A program made the position numbers and the translations under genes. From NCBI RefSeq assembly GCF_001613445.1, contig NZ_BDCJ01000009.1:479403-543402 (forward strand): a DNA stretch of 64,000 nucleotides, read 5' to 3'. Below are positions 9,224-18,422 of the stretch, piece after piece (the stretch's first letter is position 1; every line of letters begins with the position of its first letter). Source of the DNA: Nocardia grenadensis NBRC 108939 (lineage in GTDB: Bacteria > Actinomycetota > Actinomycetes > Mycobacteriales > Mycobacteriaceae). The notes beneath the pieces were generated by a model. It saw nothing but the letters and a program-made list of their open reading frames with translations, was not told the origin of the DNA and did not search any database.

Positions 9224-10188
9224 CCACGCTGACCCGTTATGTGCTGCTGCGTGTACTCCAGGCGGCCGGCGTGCTGTGGGCGGCGTTCACTCTGTCCTTC
9301 GCGGTGCTGTACCTGCTTCCCGCCGATCCGGTGCAGCTCGCTGTGGACGCCAACCCCGGCACCCCGGTCGACGCCGCCGCGGTCGCCGAACTGCAGGCCC
9401 GGTACGGGCTGGACAAACCGGTGTGGGAGCAGTATTCCACCGCGCTGATCCACGCGGTGCGCGGTGACCTGGGGCATTCGCTGAGTACCGGGCAGACCGT
9501 CGTCGAGGCCATCGGGGAAGCACTGCCCTCCACCCTGGCGCTGGCCGGTACGACGCTGGTGCTCGCCGTGGTGTTCGGCGCCACCCTCGCGCTGGCCGCC
9601 GCCTATACCGAACGCACCCGGTTGCGCGATCTGCTGACCGCGCTGCCGCCGGTCGGGGCGGCCATGCCCACCTTCTGGGTCGGATTGATCCTGCTGCATC
9701 TGTTCTCGTTCCAGTTGCGTTTGGTGCCCGCGTTCGGCGGTACCGGGTTCAGCGGGACGATCCTGCCGGCGATCACCCTCGCCGTGCCAGTGGGCGCGGT
9801 GATCGCGCAGGTGCTCTACACCAACCTGATCGCCACCTGGAATCAGCCGTTCGTGGCGGTCGCCTTCGCCAAGGGCGCGTCCCGCGCCTGGGTGCAGCGG
9901 CGGCATGTACTGCGCGCGGCGGTCGGACCGGCACTCACCATCGCGGGAGTCTGGGTGGGCACGGTGCTCGCCGGGTCGGTGATCGTGGAAACGGTGTTCG
10001 CGCGCGCCGGTGTCGGTCGGCTGACCCAGACCGCGGTGCTGAACCAGGACATTCCGGTCGTGCAGGGCATCGTGGTGTTCGGCGCGGCGGTGTACGTGCT
10101 GGTGAACCTGCTGGTGGATCTGGTGTATCCGCTGGTGGACGCGCGGGTGGTGGACGGGTTCCGCGGGAAGGAGACGGTCCGTGTCTGA
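9220..10188 (+). CDS. ABC transporter permease, DppB type
   Basis: 322 residues from ATG 9220, overlapping the preceding stop by four bases (ATGA). The N-terminal helix (VLLRVLQAAGVLWAAFTLSF) and the LPADPVQLA periplasmic segment are typical of DppB/GsiC permeases. Six membrane helices can be placed, with the ATPase-contacting loop near AFAKGASRAWVQRRHVLRAA. It pairs with the next gene to form the channel of the importer. Its own end overlaps the next start, so the two are translated as a coupled pair. Confidence 0.92.
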   Translation: MTTLTRYVLLRVLQAAGVLWAAFTLSFAVLYLLPADPVQLAVDANPGTPVDAAAVAELQARYGLDKPVWEQYSTALIHAVRGDLGHSLSTGQTVVEAIGEALPSTLALAGTTLVLAVVFGATLALAAAYTERTRLRDLLTALPPVGAAMPTFWVGLILLHLFSFQLRLVPAFGGTGFSGTILPAITLAVPVGAVIAQVLYTNLIATWNQPFVAVAFAKGASRAWVQRRHVLRAAVGPALTIAGVWVGTVLAGSVIVETVFARAGVGRLTQTAVLNQDIPVVQGIVVFGAAVYVLVNLLVDLVYPLVDARVVDGFRGKETVRV

Positions 10189-11038
10189 GGTTCGCGAACT
10201 CATCGCACCGCCGCGCGAGAAGGCCCGGACACCGCGCCGCGGGCGGACCACGGCCGGGGTGGTGTTCGCCGGGGCGGTGCTGGTCCTGGTACTCGGCTGG
10301 GCGACCGTGCCCGCCCTGTTCACCCGGGGCGACCCGCTGACCGGTGTACCGAGCGAGAAGTTCCGCGGCCCGAGTCCGCAGCACTGGTTCGGCACCGACA
10401 ATCTGGGTCGTGACCTCTACACCCGAGTCGTGCACGCGGCCGCGCTGTCGCTGACCGCGACCGTGCTCGCCGTGGCGATCGGGCTGGTGGCCGGGTCGCT
10501 GCTCGGGGTGGTGTCGGGTGTGGTGGGCGGAACCTTGGACAGCTTCGTCATGCGTGGTGTGGATGTGCTGCTGTCGATTCCGGAACTGCTGGTCTCGCTG
10601 GCCCTGGTGACGGTGCTCGGTTTCGGCACCGGCAATGTCGCGCTCGCCGTCGGTGTCGCGCTCATCGCACGGTTCGCCCGGGTGATGCGCGCCGAGGTGC
10701 TGCGGGTACGGCAGGCGCCGTACGTGGAGGCCGCCCGCGCCTGCGGGGTGCGCTGGTACGGGGTGCTCTTCCGGCACGTCCTGCGCAATTCCTGCGCCCC
10801 GGTCGCCGCGCTGGCCGCCGTCGAGTTCGGTCTCGCCGTGCTGGCCGTGTCGTCGCTGAGCTTCCTCGGCTACGGTGCCGCGCCACCGACGCCGGAATGG
10901 GGATCGCTGATCTCGGAGGGACGCAATTATCTCGCCACCGCCTGGTGGCTGACCACGTTACCCGGCCTGGTCATCGTCGCGGTGGTGCTCGCCACCCAGC
11001 GCCTCGGCCGGGCCTTCGCCCAGGAGGGACTGCGGTGA
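10181..11038 (+). CDS. ABC transporter permease, DppC type
   Basis: 285 residues from GTG 10181, overlapping the upstream permease by eight bases. It has the short cytoplasmic leader, first helix and QHWFGTDNLGRDLYTRVVHA motif diagnostic of DppC/GsiD permeases. The EAA-like ATPase-binding loop (YVEAARACGVRWYGVLFRHV) lies at about residues 185-205. It is the second half of the heterodimeric channel. The stop overlaps the GTG of the small downstream frame (GTGA). Confidence 0.92.
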   Translation: MSEVRELIAPPREKARTPRRGRTTAGVVFAGAVLVLVLGWATVPALFTRGDPLTGVPSEKFRGPSPQHWFGTDNLGRDLYTRVVHAAALSLTATVLAVAIGLVAGSLLGVVSGVVGGTLDSFVMRGVDVLLSIPELLVSLALVTVLGFGTGNVALAVGVALIARFARVMRAEVLRVRQAPYVEAARACGVRWYGVLFRHVLRNSCAPVAALAAVEFGLAVLAVSSLSFLGYGAAPPTPEWGSLISEGRNYLATAWWLTTLPGLVIVAVVLATQRLGRAFAQEGLR

Positions 11039-11247
11039 CACGTCCAGAAGTCGTCCGTGCCCGGACCGATCACCCCGCCGCCCGCATGTGGACCGGCCAC
11101 GAAGCGGCACCCGCCGGACCGGAAGCCGGTGATCCGCTGGTGGCCGCGGCGCGCCGGATTCGCGGATTCCTGCGCGCCGGCCGGCGGTTCCAGGCCGGAC
11201 TGGCCGAACAGCAGCCGCGACTCTTCCTGACCGGGTGGTCGCTGTGA
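11035..11247 (+). CDS. Small 70-residue protein coupled between permease and ATPase genes
   Basis: A GTG at 11035 overlaps the permease stop, and its own TGA (11245-11247) overlaps the GTG of the ATPase gene, so this frame is sandwiched by two 4-base couplings. The product is 70 residues, Arg- and Ala-rich, with a helical region PLVAAARRIRGFLRAGRRFQ and no signal peptide or membrane helix. I do not recognise it. It fills exactly the space between two coupled genes and keeps the local codon bias, so it is probably translated, if only to couple the ATPase to the permeases. It might instead be a small accessory subunit. Confidence 0.6.
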   Translation: MTRPEVVRARTDHPAARMWTGHEAAPAGPEAGDPLVAAARRIRGFLRAGRRFQAGLAEQQPRLFLTGWSL

Positions 11248-12872
11248 GCGCGACCGGGGGCCCGCTGCTACAGGTCGAGGATCTGGTGGTCGAATACCGT
11301 ACCGCCGCGGCGTCGACCACCGCGGTCGACGGAATATCCCTCACGATCTGCACCGGGGAGACGGTCGCGGTGGTCGGGGAGTCCGGGTCGGGTAAATCCA
11401 GCCTGGCCCACGCGGTGATCGGGCTGTTGAGCGGTGCCGGAGCGATCACCGCCGGTAGGGTGACCTTCGCCGGAGAGCGGCTCGACCGGCTACCGGCCCG
11501 CGGATGGCAGCGGATCCGCGGCGCCCGGATCGGTTTCGTACCGCAGGATCCCGCGGTTTCGCTGAACCCGGTGCTGCGCATCGGTGACCAGGTCGCCGAA
11601 ACGTTGCGGATCCACGGCCGCGCGGACCGGCGTACCGCCCGGGCCGAGGCGATCCGGATCCTGACCGAGGCCGGAATCGATCGCCCGGCCCTGCGGGCCC
11701 GGCAGTTCCCGCAGGATCTGTCGGGCGGCCAGCGCCAGCGGATACTGATCGGGATCGCTTTGGCCTGCGGTCCGAGCCTGGTCATCGCCGACGAACCGAC
11801 CAGCGCGCTCGATGTCACCGTACAGCGGCGGATCCTCGACCATCTGGCCGGCCGCACCGCCGAATCGGGTACCGCGGTCCTGCTGATCACCCACGACCTC
11901 GGTGTCGCCGCCGACCGCGCCGACCGGATCGTGGTGATGCGGCACGGCCGGATCGTGGAATCCGGCACGGCCGCCGAAGTGTTCACCGAGCCGCGACACG
12001 AGTACACCCGCCGGCTGCTGGCCGCCGCCTCGGGAACGGGCCGGCCGCGCCGTCCCGAACGTGCCTCCGCCGTCAGACCGCTGTTGTCGGCTCACGGCCT
12101 GCACAAATCCTTCCGGGCGGCGCGCGGCACCACGCTCGCGGCCGTCACCGATGTCTCGTTGACCGTCGGCCGCGGCGAAACCCTGGCGATCGTCGGTGAA
12201 TCCGGCTCCGGCAAGTCCACAACCGCGCGGATCATCGCCCGGCTGGAGCGACCCGACCACGGCACCGTGGAATTCGACGGCACCGATATCGGCGGGTTGC
12301 GCGGGGCCCGGCTGCGCGAGTGGCGGCGGCGCGTTCAGATCGTGTATCAGAACCCGTACGCCTCGCTGAACCCGAAACTGACCGTCGGCGCCATCGTCGC
12401 CGAACCGCTGCGGGCCTTCGGGGTCGGTGACCGATCGACCCGCGGCGAGCGGGTCGCCGAACTGATCGACCAGGTCGCGCTGCCCGTCTCCGCCGCGCAA
12501 CGCCGCCCGGCCGAACTGTCGGGTGGGCAGCGCCAGCGGGTGGCCATCGCCCGCGCCCTGGCCCTGCGCCCGGATCTGGTGATCCTCGACGAACCGGTGT
12601 CCGCGCTGGATGTCTCGGTGCAGGAACAGATCCTGGACCTGCTCGACACGCTGCAGACCGAACTGTCGCTGAGCTACCTGCTCGTATCCCACGACCTCGC
12701 GGTGGTCCGCGGGATGAGCGATCGGGTGGCGGTTATGCGGGAGGGCCGCATTGTGGAGACGGGCCCGACCGCGGAGATCTTCGAAACGCCGCGCCACGAG
12801 TTCACCCGGGAACTGCTGCTGGCGGTCCCGGGGGGCGCGCGCCGGCACCGGCCGAGAGAAAGGACCGCCTGA
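11244..12872 (+). CDS. Fused double ABC ATPase (DppD-DppF type)
   Basis: 542 residues from GTG 11244, chosen for its overlap with the preceding stop. Two complete nucleotide-binding domains are joined. Domain 1 has Walker A GESGSGKSS (45-53), signature LSGGQRQR and Walker B LVIADEPTSALD. Domain 2 repeats GESGSGKSTT, LSGGQRQR and LVILDEPVSALD. Each is followed by the EYTRRLL/EFTRELL tail typical of peptide/nickel transporter ATPases. It energises import through the two permeases. The stop and next ATG share one base (TGATG). Confidence 0.94.
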   Translation: MSATGGPLLQVEDLVVEYRTAAASTTAVDGISLTICTGETVAVVGESGSGKSSLAHAVIGLLSGAGAITAGRVTFAGERLDRLPARGWQRIRGARIGFVPQDPAVSLNPVLRIGDQVAETLRIHGRADRRTARAEAIRILTEAGIDRPALRARQFPQDLSGGQRQRILIGIALACGPSLVIADEPTSALDVTVQRRILDHLAGRTAESGTAVLLITHDLGVAADRADRIVVMRHGRIVESGTAAEVFTEPRHEYTRRLLAAASGTGRPRRPERASAVRPLLSAHGLHKSFRAARGTTLAAVTDVSLTVGRGETLAIVGESGSGKSTTARIIARLERPDHGTVEFDGTDIGGLRGARLREWRRRVQIVYQNPYASLNPKLTVGAIVAEPLRAFGVGDRSTRGERVAELIDQVALPVSAAQRRPAELSGGQRQRVAIARALALRPDLVILDEPVSALDVSVQEQILDLLDTLQTELSLSYLLVSHDLAVVRGMSDRVAVMREGRIVETGPTAEIFETPRHEFTRELLLAVPGGARRHRPRERTA

Positions 12873-13960
12873 TGACGCAGGTGTCGCCCCTGCTGTTCGC
12901 CGTCGAATTAGTGGGTACCGGAGTGCATCCCGCGTCCTGGCGGCGCCCGGACTCGCGGGCCGAGGACCTCTTCACCGCCGGGTACTGGGTCGACGCGGCG
13001 GCCGCCGTGGACCGGGCCGGCCTGGATCTGGTCTTCCTGCCGGATTCGTTCACCCTGCAATCGGACGGTGCGCGGGGACGCCTCGAGGCGGTCGGTATCG
13101 CCGCCCGGGTCGCGACGTCCACCACCCGGCTCGGCGTGATCCCGCAGGCCCCGGTCACCCATACCGAACCGTTCCATCTGTCCAAGGCCATCGCGAGCCT
13201 CGACTACGCGACCTCCGGCCGGGCGGGCTGGGAGGTGACGGTATCGCCGGGCGCCGAGCAGGCCCGCCTGTTCGGCCGTAAAGCCGAGCAGTCCGAGGAT
13301 TCGCTGTGGCACGAAGCCGGCGAGGCGATCGAGGTGGTCACCCGGTTGTGGGACAGCTGGGAAGACGACGCGGAGATTCGGGACGGCGCCACAGGCCGGT
13401 TCATCGATCGCGACAAACTGCACTACATCGATTTCGCCGGAGACAACTTCTCGGTGAAGGGCCCGTCGATCACCCCGCGTCCGCCCCAGGGGCAGCCGCT
13501 GATCGCGGTGCGCGCCTCCGGTCCGCTCGCGACCCGGACGGCGGTGCGGTACGCCGATCTCATCCGGATCACCGCCCCGGATCCGGCCACGGCCGCGGAG
13601 ACCCGGTCGGTCCTGCGCTCCGCGGTGGCTGCGTCCGGTCGCGATCCCGGGCAGGTGCGGGTGCTGCTCGATCTCGAGGTCCATCTCGCGCCGACGGCGG
13701 CACTGGCCGCGCGGGAGGTGGCCGAACTGGAGGAGTGGACCGCCACCGCCGGTCCGGACGGTCTGCGCCATGTGGGGACTACCGACACCTTGCAGGAGCT
13801 GGCCGAGCAGGTGCGGCGGGAATGCGCCGCGGACGGGATCGTGCTTCGACCACTGGCCCTCGTCCCGTTTCTGGACCGGCTCCCGGCGCCGCTGACCACC
13901 CTGCGCGGCAGGCTCGGCCTGCCGCGTCCGCACAACCGCTACGCGACCGAACGGGGCTGA
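12872..13960 (+). CDS. LLM-class flavin-dependent monooxygenase
   Basis: 362 residues. It has the bacterial-luciferase TIM-barrel pattern: DLVFLPDSF early, TRLGVIPQAPVTHTEPFHLSKAIASLDYATSGRAGW in the middle, and a YIDFAGDNFSVKGPSITPRPPQGQP loop matching the NtaA/SnaA/DszA branch. Members use reduced FMN from a separate reductase to oxidise organosulfur, sulfone or chelator substrates. It is shorter than the roughly 450-residue NtaA standard. It lies directly after the transporter ATPase with a one-base overlap, so import and oxidation of the same compound are likely. The substrate cannot be read from sequence. Confidence 0.88.
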   Translation: MTQVSPLLFAVELVGTGVHPASWRRPDSRAEDLFTAGYWVDAAAAVDRAGLDLVFLPDSFTLQSDGARGRLEAVGIAARVATSTTRLGVIPQAPVTHTEPFHLSKAIASLDYATSGRAGWEVTVSPGAEQARLFGRKAEQSEDSLWHEAGEAIEVVTRLWDSWEDDAEIRDGATGRFIDRDKLHYIDFAGDNFSVKGPSITPRPPQGQPLIAVRASGPLATRTAVRYADLIRITAPDPATAAETRSVLRSAVAASGRDPGQVRVLLDLEVHLAPTAALAAREVAELEEWTATAGPDGLRHVGTTDTLQELAEQVRRECAADGIVLRPLALVPFLDRLPAPLTTLRGRLGLPRPHNRYATERG

Positions 13961-13961
13961 T

Positions 13962-15326
13962 ATGCCGAGAACGCAGCCGGGTAAGCAGATCCATCTCGCC
14001 GCACATTTCCCGGGCGTCAACAACACCACCGTCTGGACCGATCCCGAATCCGGTAGCCAGATCGACTTCGCATCCTTCGTCCACCTGGCCCGGACGGCCG
14101 AACGTGGACTGTTCGATTTCTTCTTCCTCGCCGAAGGGCTGCGGCTGCGCGAGCACCGCGGCCGGATCCACGACCTGGACGTGGTCGGCCGTCCCGATAC
14201 CTTCACGGTGCTCAATGCCCTCGCCGGGGTCACCGACCGGCTGGGCCTGGCGGGCACCATCAACACGACCTTCAACGAACCATTGGAGCTGGCGAAACAG
14301 TTCGCGACCCTCGATCATCTGTCCGGTGGGCGGGCCGCCTGGAACGCGGTCACCTCCTCCGACGCGTTCACCGGCGAGAACTTCCGTCGCGGCGGCTACC
14401 TCGAGCACGCTCAGCGGTACACGCGAGCCGCGGAAGTGGTCGAGGCGACCCGCACACTGTGGGACAGTTGGCCGGCCGACGCGCTGGTCGTCGACCGGGA
14501 GCAGGGTGTGTTCACGGCGCCGCTCCCCGAGTTCCGGTATCGCAGCAGCCAGTTCGATATCGAGGGTACGTTCGTCCTGCCGCGCAGCCCGCAGGGATAT
14601 CCGGTGCAGTTGCAGGCCGGGGATTCCGAGGAGGGCCGGGAATTCGGTGCCGCCACCGCGGACGCGATCTTCAGCCGGCACGGCGAACTCGAAGTGGGAC
14701 AGCAGTTCTACACCGATATGAAGGGTCGGCTCGCCAAGTACGGCCGCCACCGCGACGATCTGCTGATCTTGCCCGCGGCCACCTTCGTCCTCGGCGACAG
14801 CCGGGCCGACGCCGAGGAACGCGCACAGCACATCCGGCGCCGGCAGGTCGGCCCGCACACCGCCATCGCCTTCCTGGAACAGGTCTGGGGCCGCGACCTG
14901 TCCGCCTACGACCCCGACGGCCCACTGCCCGATATCGAACCGCTCGACGATGCGACCATCACCCGGGGCCGGGTGCGGCACGCCCGGGATCCGGGTGCGG
15001 TCGCCGCGCAGTGGCGGGCCCGGGCCGAGGCGGAGAACCTGACGATCCGCGAACTGATCATCGAGGTCACCGCGCGTCAGCAGTTCGTCGGATCACCGGC
15101 GGAGATCGCCGCCGAAATCGACCGCTACGTGCAGGAGGACGCCGCCGACGGATTCATCCTGGTGCCCCACCTCACCCCGGCCGGGCTGGACGAATTCGTC
15201 GACAAGGTGATCCCGGAACTGCAGGATCGCGGCACCTACCGCACCGAGTACACCGGCGCGACCCTGCGCGAGCATCTGGGTCTGCGCCATCCCCATCGAG
15301 CCGACGAGAAAGTGCGCGCCTCATGA
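13962..15326 (+). CDS. NtaA/SnaA/DszA-family FMN-dependent monooxygenase
   Basis: 454 residues, full length for the family. It opens with QIHLAAHFPGVNNTTVW, followed by FDFFFLAEGLRLREH, the flavin region TLDHLSGGRAAWNAVTSSD, and the C-terminal YRTEYTGATLREHLGL that nearly all NtaA/DszA/SnaA enzymes carry. Reaction type: oxygen insertion into a C-S or C-N substrate with FMNH2 supplied by a partner reductase; no reductase gene is visible in the window. It begins one base after the preceding stop and overlaps the next gene by four. Confidence 0.92.
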   Translation: MPRTQPGKQIHLAAHFPGVNNTTVWTDPESGSQIDFASFVHLARTAERGLFDFFFLAEGLRLREHRGRIHDLDVVGRPDTFTVLNALAGVTDRLGLAGTINTTFNEPLELAKQFATLDHLSGGRAAWNAVTSSDAFTGENFRRGGYLEHAQRYTRAAEVVEATRTLWDSWPADALVVDREQGVFTAPLPEFRYRSSQFDIEGTFVLPRSPQGYPVQLQAGDSEEGREFGAATADAIFSRHGELEVGQQFYTDMKGRLAKYGRHRDDLLILPAATFVLGDSRADAEERAQHIRRRQVGPHTAIAFLEQVWGRDLSAYDPDGPLPDIEPLDDATITRGRVRHARDPGAVAAQWRARAEAENLTIRELIIEVTARQQFVGSPAEIAAEIDRYVQEDAADGFILVPHLTPAGLDEFVDKVIPELQDRGTYRTEYTGATLREHLGLRHPHRADEKVRAS

Positions 15327-16447
15327 CGGTCCCCCTGTCCGTTCTGGACCTGTCGCCGATCAGCACCGGATCCACCGCCCAGCAGGCGATCCGCAACACC
15401 ATCGACCTCGCCCGGCACGCCGAGTCATGGGGTTACCGGCGGTTCTGGGTGGCCGAACACCATTTCGTCGCGGTCGCCTCCTCGGCGCCGACCGAACTGA
15501 TCGCGCTCATCGCCGGCGCCACCGAGACCATCCGCGTCGGTTCGGCCGCGGTCCAGGCCGGCTACCGCACCTCGGCCTCGGTTGTCGAATCGTTCGGCAC
15601 CATCGACGCCCTGTACCCCGGCCGTCTCGATCTGGGCCTGGGGCGTTCGGCACACCGGATCGGGCAGCTCCGATCCGCGGCCGCGCCGACCGCGCAACGT
15701 CGGACCGAGGTCCGCGACGGGGTGGTGCTCCCGCCACCCTTCGCGCCCCACCGGATCCGCGATACCACCCGCCTGGCGGCCTCGCTGGAAGCGCTGCGGC
15801 TACCGGGCGCCGAACCGCTCGACTACACCCGGCAGGTCGAGGAGATCCGGGCGCTGCTCGCCGGCACCTATGCGACCGCCGACGGCATCGCCCTGCACGC
15901 CGTGCCGGGGGAGGGCGCCGGGGTCGAACTGTGGTTGTTCGGCAGTAGCGGCGGCGAGAGCGCCCGGCTGGCCGGTTCGCTGGGCCTGCCGTTCGTGGCC
16001 AACTACCACGTGTCCCCGGGGACCCTCCTGGAAACCGTCGAGGCCTACCGGACGGCGTTCCGTCCCTCACCGCGCTATCCGCGACCGTACCTGGTGGTTT
16101 CGGCGGATGTCGTGGTCGCCGCGCAGGAGCCGACCGCCCGGCATCTGGCCTCCACCTACGGCCACTGGGTGGCGAGTATCCGCAGTGGCGCGGGCGCCGC
16201 GGAATATCTCGACCCCGATACCGCGCCGCCGTTGACCGACGACCAGCAGCGGCTGGTCGACGACCGGGTGAACACCCAATTCGTCGGAACCCCCGCCTCG
16301 GTCGCCGCCCGCCTCACCGCCCTGCGCGATCTCACCGGCGCCGACGAACTCGTCGTCACCAGCGTCACCCACCGGCACGCGGACCGTCTCACCTCACACC
16401 GCCTCCTGGCCGAGGAGTGGGGCCTGGCCCGTGCCCGCGCCGCCTAG
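15323..16447 (+). CDS. LLM-class oxidoreductase, luciferase-like (MsnO8 type)
   Basis: 374 residues from ATG 15323, coupled to the upstream stop (ATGA). LSVLDLSPISTGSTAQQAIRN and GYRRFWVAEHHF are the signature opening of the MsnO8-type LLM subgroup. LDLGLGRSAHRIGQLRSAAA and ELWLFGSSGGESARLAG follow the usual order. It is the last gene of the eight-gene rightward operon; a hairpin terminator follows. Together the three monooxygenases may act on successive or different imported compounds. Substrate unknown. Confidence 0.88.
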   Translation: MTVPLSVLDLSPISTGSTAQQAIRNTIDLARHAESWGYRRFWVAEHHFVAVASSAPTELIALIAGATETIRVGSAAVQAGYRTSASVVESFGTIDALYPGRLDLGLGRSAHRIGQLRSAAAPTAQRRTEVRDGVVLPPPFAPHRIRDTTRLAASLEALRLPGAEPLDYTRQVEEIRALLAGTYATADGIALHAVPGEGAGVELWLFGSSGGESARLAGSLGLPFVANYHVSPGTLLETVEAYRTAFRPSPRYPRPYLVVSADVVVAAQEPTARHLASTYGHWVASIRSGAGAAEYLDPDTAPPLTDDQQRLVDDRVNTQFVGTPASVAARLTALRDLTGADELVVTSVTHRHADRLTSHRLLAEEWGLARARAA

Positions 16448-16470
16448 CTACGCCCGTGGAGCTCAGAAGG

Positions 16471-16495
16471 CCCCGCCCGCCCGAGGCGGGTGGGG
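16471..16495 (+). terminator. Hairpin terminator after the rightward operon
   Basis: An 11-base stem (CCCCGCCCGCC with GGCGGGTGGGG, one G-T pair) closes a 3-base loop 24 bases after the last operon stop. There is no T-run, as is common for actinobacterial terminators. Confidence 0.7.
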
Positions 16496-16611
16496 ACGCA
16501 CCGGTGTTCCACCGGGCCTCCTCGGACACGAGAAAGCCCACGATATCGGCGATATCGCCGGGCTCGCTCGGATATGGACAGTCGACATACTCGACTAACT
16601 ATCCTGCCTCG

Positions 16612-16622
16612 TCAACTGTTGA
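16612..16622. promoter_or_regulatory. Palindrome upstream of marR, likely operator
   Basis: TCAAC-T-GTTGA is an 11-base palindrome 19 bases before the MarR GTG, followed by a possible -10 box TAAACT (16628-16633) that would give a near-leaderless transcript. Location and symmetry suit MarR autorepression. No binding is shown. Confidence 0.45.
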
Positions 16623-16640
16623 TCATCTAAACTGCTCGAC

Positions 16641-17069
16641 GTGGCAGTGAACGATCACGACCTGGTTGCCGCCCTCGGCGGGCTCTATCGTGAGGTGAAC
16701 GCGTTCTATGGGGCGATAGCCCGCGAATTCGGCCTCACCGCTCAGCAGATCGCGCTGCTCTGCCTGGTCCAGGCCCAGCATCCGACATTCGGCGAACTCG
16801 CCGCCGCGCTCGGCTGCGACAAAACCAATATCACCGGCATGGTGGACCGGCTGGAACGCCGCGGTTATGTGGCCCGGCAACCGGATTCGGCCGATCGCCG
16901 GATCAGCCGGGTGGCGCCGACGGCCGAGGGAGTGGTGATCGGCGCCGATATCCAGGCGGCGATCGCCGGAAAACTCGCCGCCACCCTGCCGCACGTCGCC
17001 CGGATCGAACTCGCCGCCGCCGCAACTGATCTGGTCACCGCCCTGTCCGACCGCGGCGCAGCGCGTTAG
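16641..17069 (+). CDS. MarR-family transcription regulator
   Basis: 142 residues from GTG 16641; a GTG six bases later is an alternative. The winged HTH reads PTFGELAAALGCDKTNITGMVDRLERRGYV with the wing RQPDSADRRISRVAPT, classic MarR. It sits between the end of the rightward transporter/monooxygenase operon and the end of the leftward SsuABC-type operon, so it may sense an organosulfur compound or oxidant and tune one or both. The nearby palindrome supports autoregulation. Confidence 0.88.
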   Translation: MAVNDHDLVAALGGLYREVNAFYGAIAREFGLTAQQIALLCLVQAQHPTFGELAAALGCDKTNITGMVDRLERRGYVARQPDSADRRISRVAPTAEGVVIGADIQAAIAGKLAATLPHVARIELAAAATDLVTALSDRGAAR

Positions 17070-17075
17070 CCGTCG

Positions 17076-18422
17076 CTACCCGGCCACCGGCTGCGCCGTA
17101 TGACGGCTCGCCGGTTTGGGCAGCCCGAAATGGTCGCGCAGGGTGGTTCCGGTGTACTCGGTCCGGAACAGCCCGCGCTGCCGCAGAATCGGGACCACGG
17201 TTTCGGTGAAGACCTCGAGGCCGCCGGGGTAGTAGGGCGGCATCACGTTGAAACCGTCCGCGGCGCCGGAGCGGAACCACTCCTCGATGGTGTCGGCCAC
17301 CTGCTCCGGGGTGCCCGCGAAGACCCGGTGCCCGCGCGCGCCCGCCAGCCGGTGCAGCAGACCGCGCAGGGTCGGCTGTTCCCGCTGGACGATTCCGGCC
17401 ACCACCTGCCGCCGACTCGCCGAATTGTCGGTGACATCACCGGCGTCGGCGAACAATTCGACCGGTACCGGTTCGTCCAGTTCCAGGTGCCGCAGTGATT
17501 CGTGGGCCAGCGACTCCAGCTGCTTGATCCCGTACTCGGGCACGGTGAGCTCGTTGAACTCCCGTTCCAGCTGCTTCGCCTCCGCCTCGGTCCCCGCGAT
17601 GAACGGACTGATTCCGGGCAGGATCTTCACCTGGTCTGGTGCGCGGCCGAAATCCGCCGCCCGCTGTTTGATATCGCGGTAGAAGACCTGGGCGTCGCTC
17701 AGCCGCTGATGCGCGGTGAAGATCGCCTCGGCATACCGCCCGGCGAACGCGCGGCCGTCGTTGGACGCGCCCGCCTGGACCAGGACCGGATACCCCTGCG
17801 GCGTGCGGGCCGAATTGAACGGTCCGCGTACCCGCAGATGTTCGCCCGCGAAATCGATGGGGTGGATCTTGTCCGGGTCCGCGTACCGGCCGCCGGCGCG
17901 GTCCAGCAGGATGGCGTCGTCCTCCCAGCTGTCCCACAGTGCGGTGACCGCGTCGACGAACTCGCGGGCCCGGGCGTAGCGTTCGGTGTGATCGGGATGG
18001 CGGTCCAACCCGAAATTGGCGGCGGCCAGATCGGTGCCGGTGGTGACGATGTTCCAGCCCGCTCGGCCGCCGGAGATATGGTCCAGCGAAGAGAACAGCC
18101 GGGCCAGGTTGTAGGGCTCGTAGTAGGTGGTGGACGCCGTGGCGATCAGACCCAGATGTGTGGTCGCCGCGGCGATCGCGGTCAGCAGCGTGATGGGTTC
18201 GAGTCCGGGCGCGGCGTTGTAGGCCACATTGGTCCGCAGCGCCGGTCCGTCGGCGAAGAACACCGCGTCGAAGGTGGCGGCCTCGGCGGTCCGGGCGATC
18301 TCCTGGTAGTAGCGGACATCGTAGATTCGGTCGGGGCGGCTGGCCGGATGGCGCCAGGCCGCCTCGTGGTGTCCGGCGGGGTAGATGAACGCGTTGAGGC
18401 TCAGCCGGCGTGGTTCGGTCAT
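17076..18422 (-). CDS. NtaA/SnaA/DszA-family FMN-dependent monooxygenase (second full-length copy)
   Basis: 448 residues. LSLNAFIYPAGHHEAAWRHP opens the protein, followed by FDAVFFADGPAL, SSLDHISGGRAGWNIVTT and the C-terminal LFRTEYTGTTLRDHFGL, all standard for the family. It is clearly paralogous to the product of 13962-15326 but differs in the substrate-facing loops. Its ATG overlaps the stop of the ATPase gene, making it the last gene of a four-gene importer operon. This fits uptake of an alkanesulfonate-like or other organosulfur ester followed by oxidative desulfurisation. Confidence 0.92.
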   Translation of the reverse strand: MTEPRRLSLNAFIYPAGHHEAAWRHPASRPDRIYDVRYYQEIARTAEAATFDAVFFADGPALRTNVAYNAAPGLEPITLLTAIAAATTHLGLIATASTTYYEPYNLARLFSSLDHISGGRAGWNIVTTGTDLAAANFGLDRHPDHTERYARAREFVDAVTALWDSWEDDAILLDRAGGRYADPDKIHPIDFAGEHLRVRGPFNSARTPQGYPVLVQAGASNDGRAFAGRYAEAIFTAHQRLSDAQVFYRDIKQRAADFGRAPDQVKILPGISPFIAGTEAEAKQLEREFNELTVPEYGIKQLESLAHESLRHLELDEPVPVELFADAGDVTDNSASRRQVVAGIVQREQPTLRGLLHRLAGARGHRVFAGTPEQVADTIEEWFRSGAADGFNVMPPYYPGGLEVFTETVVPILRQRGLFRTEYTGTTLRDHFGLPKPASRHTAQPVAG

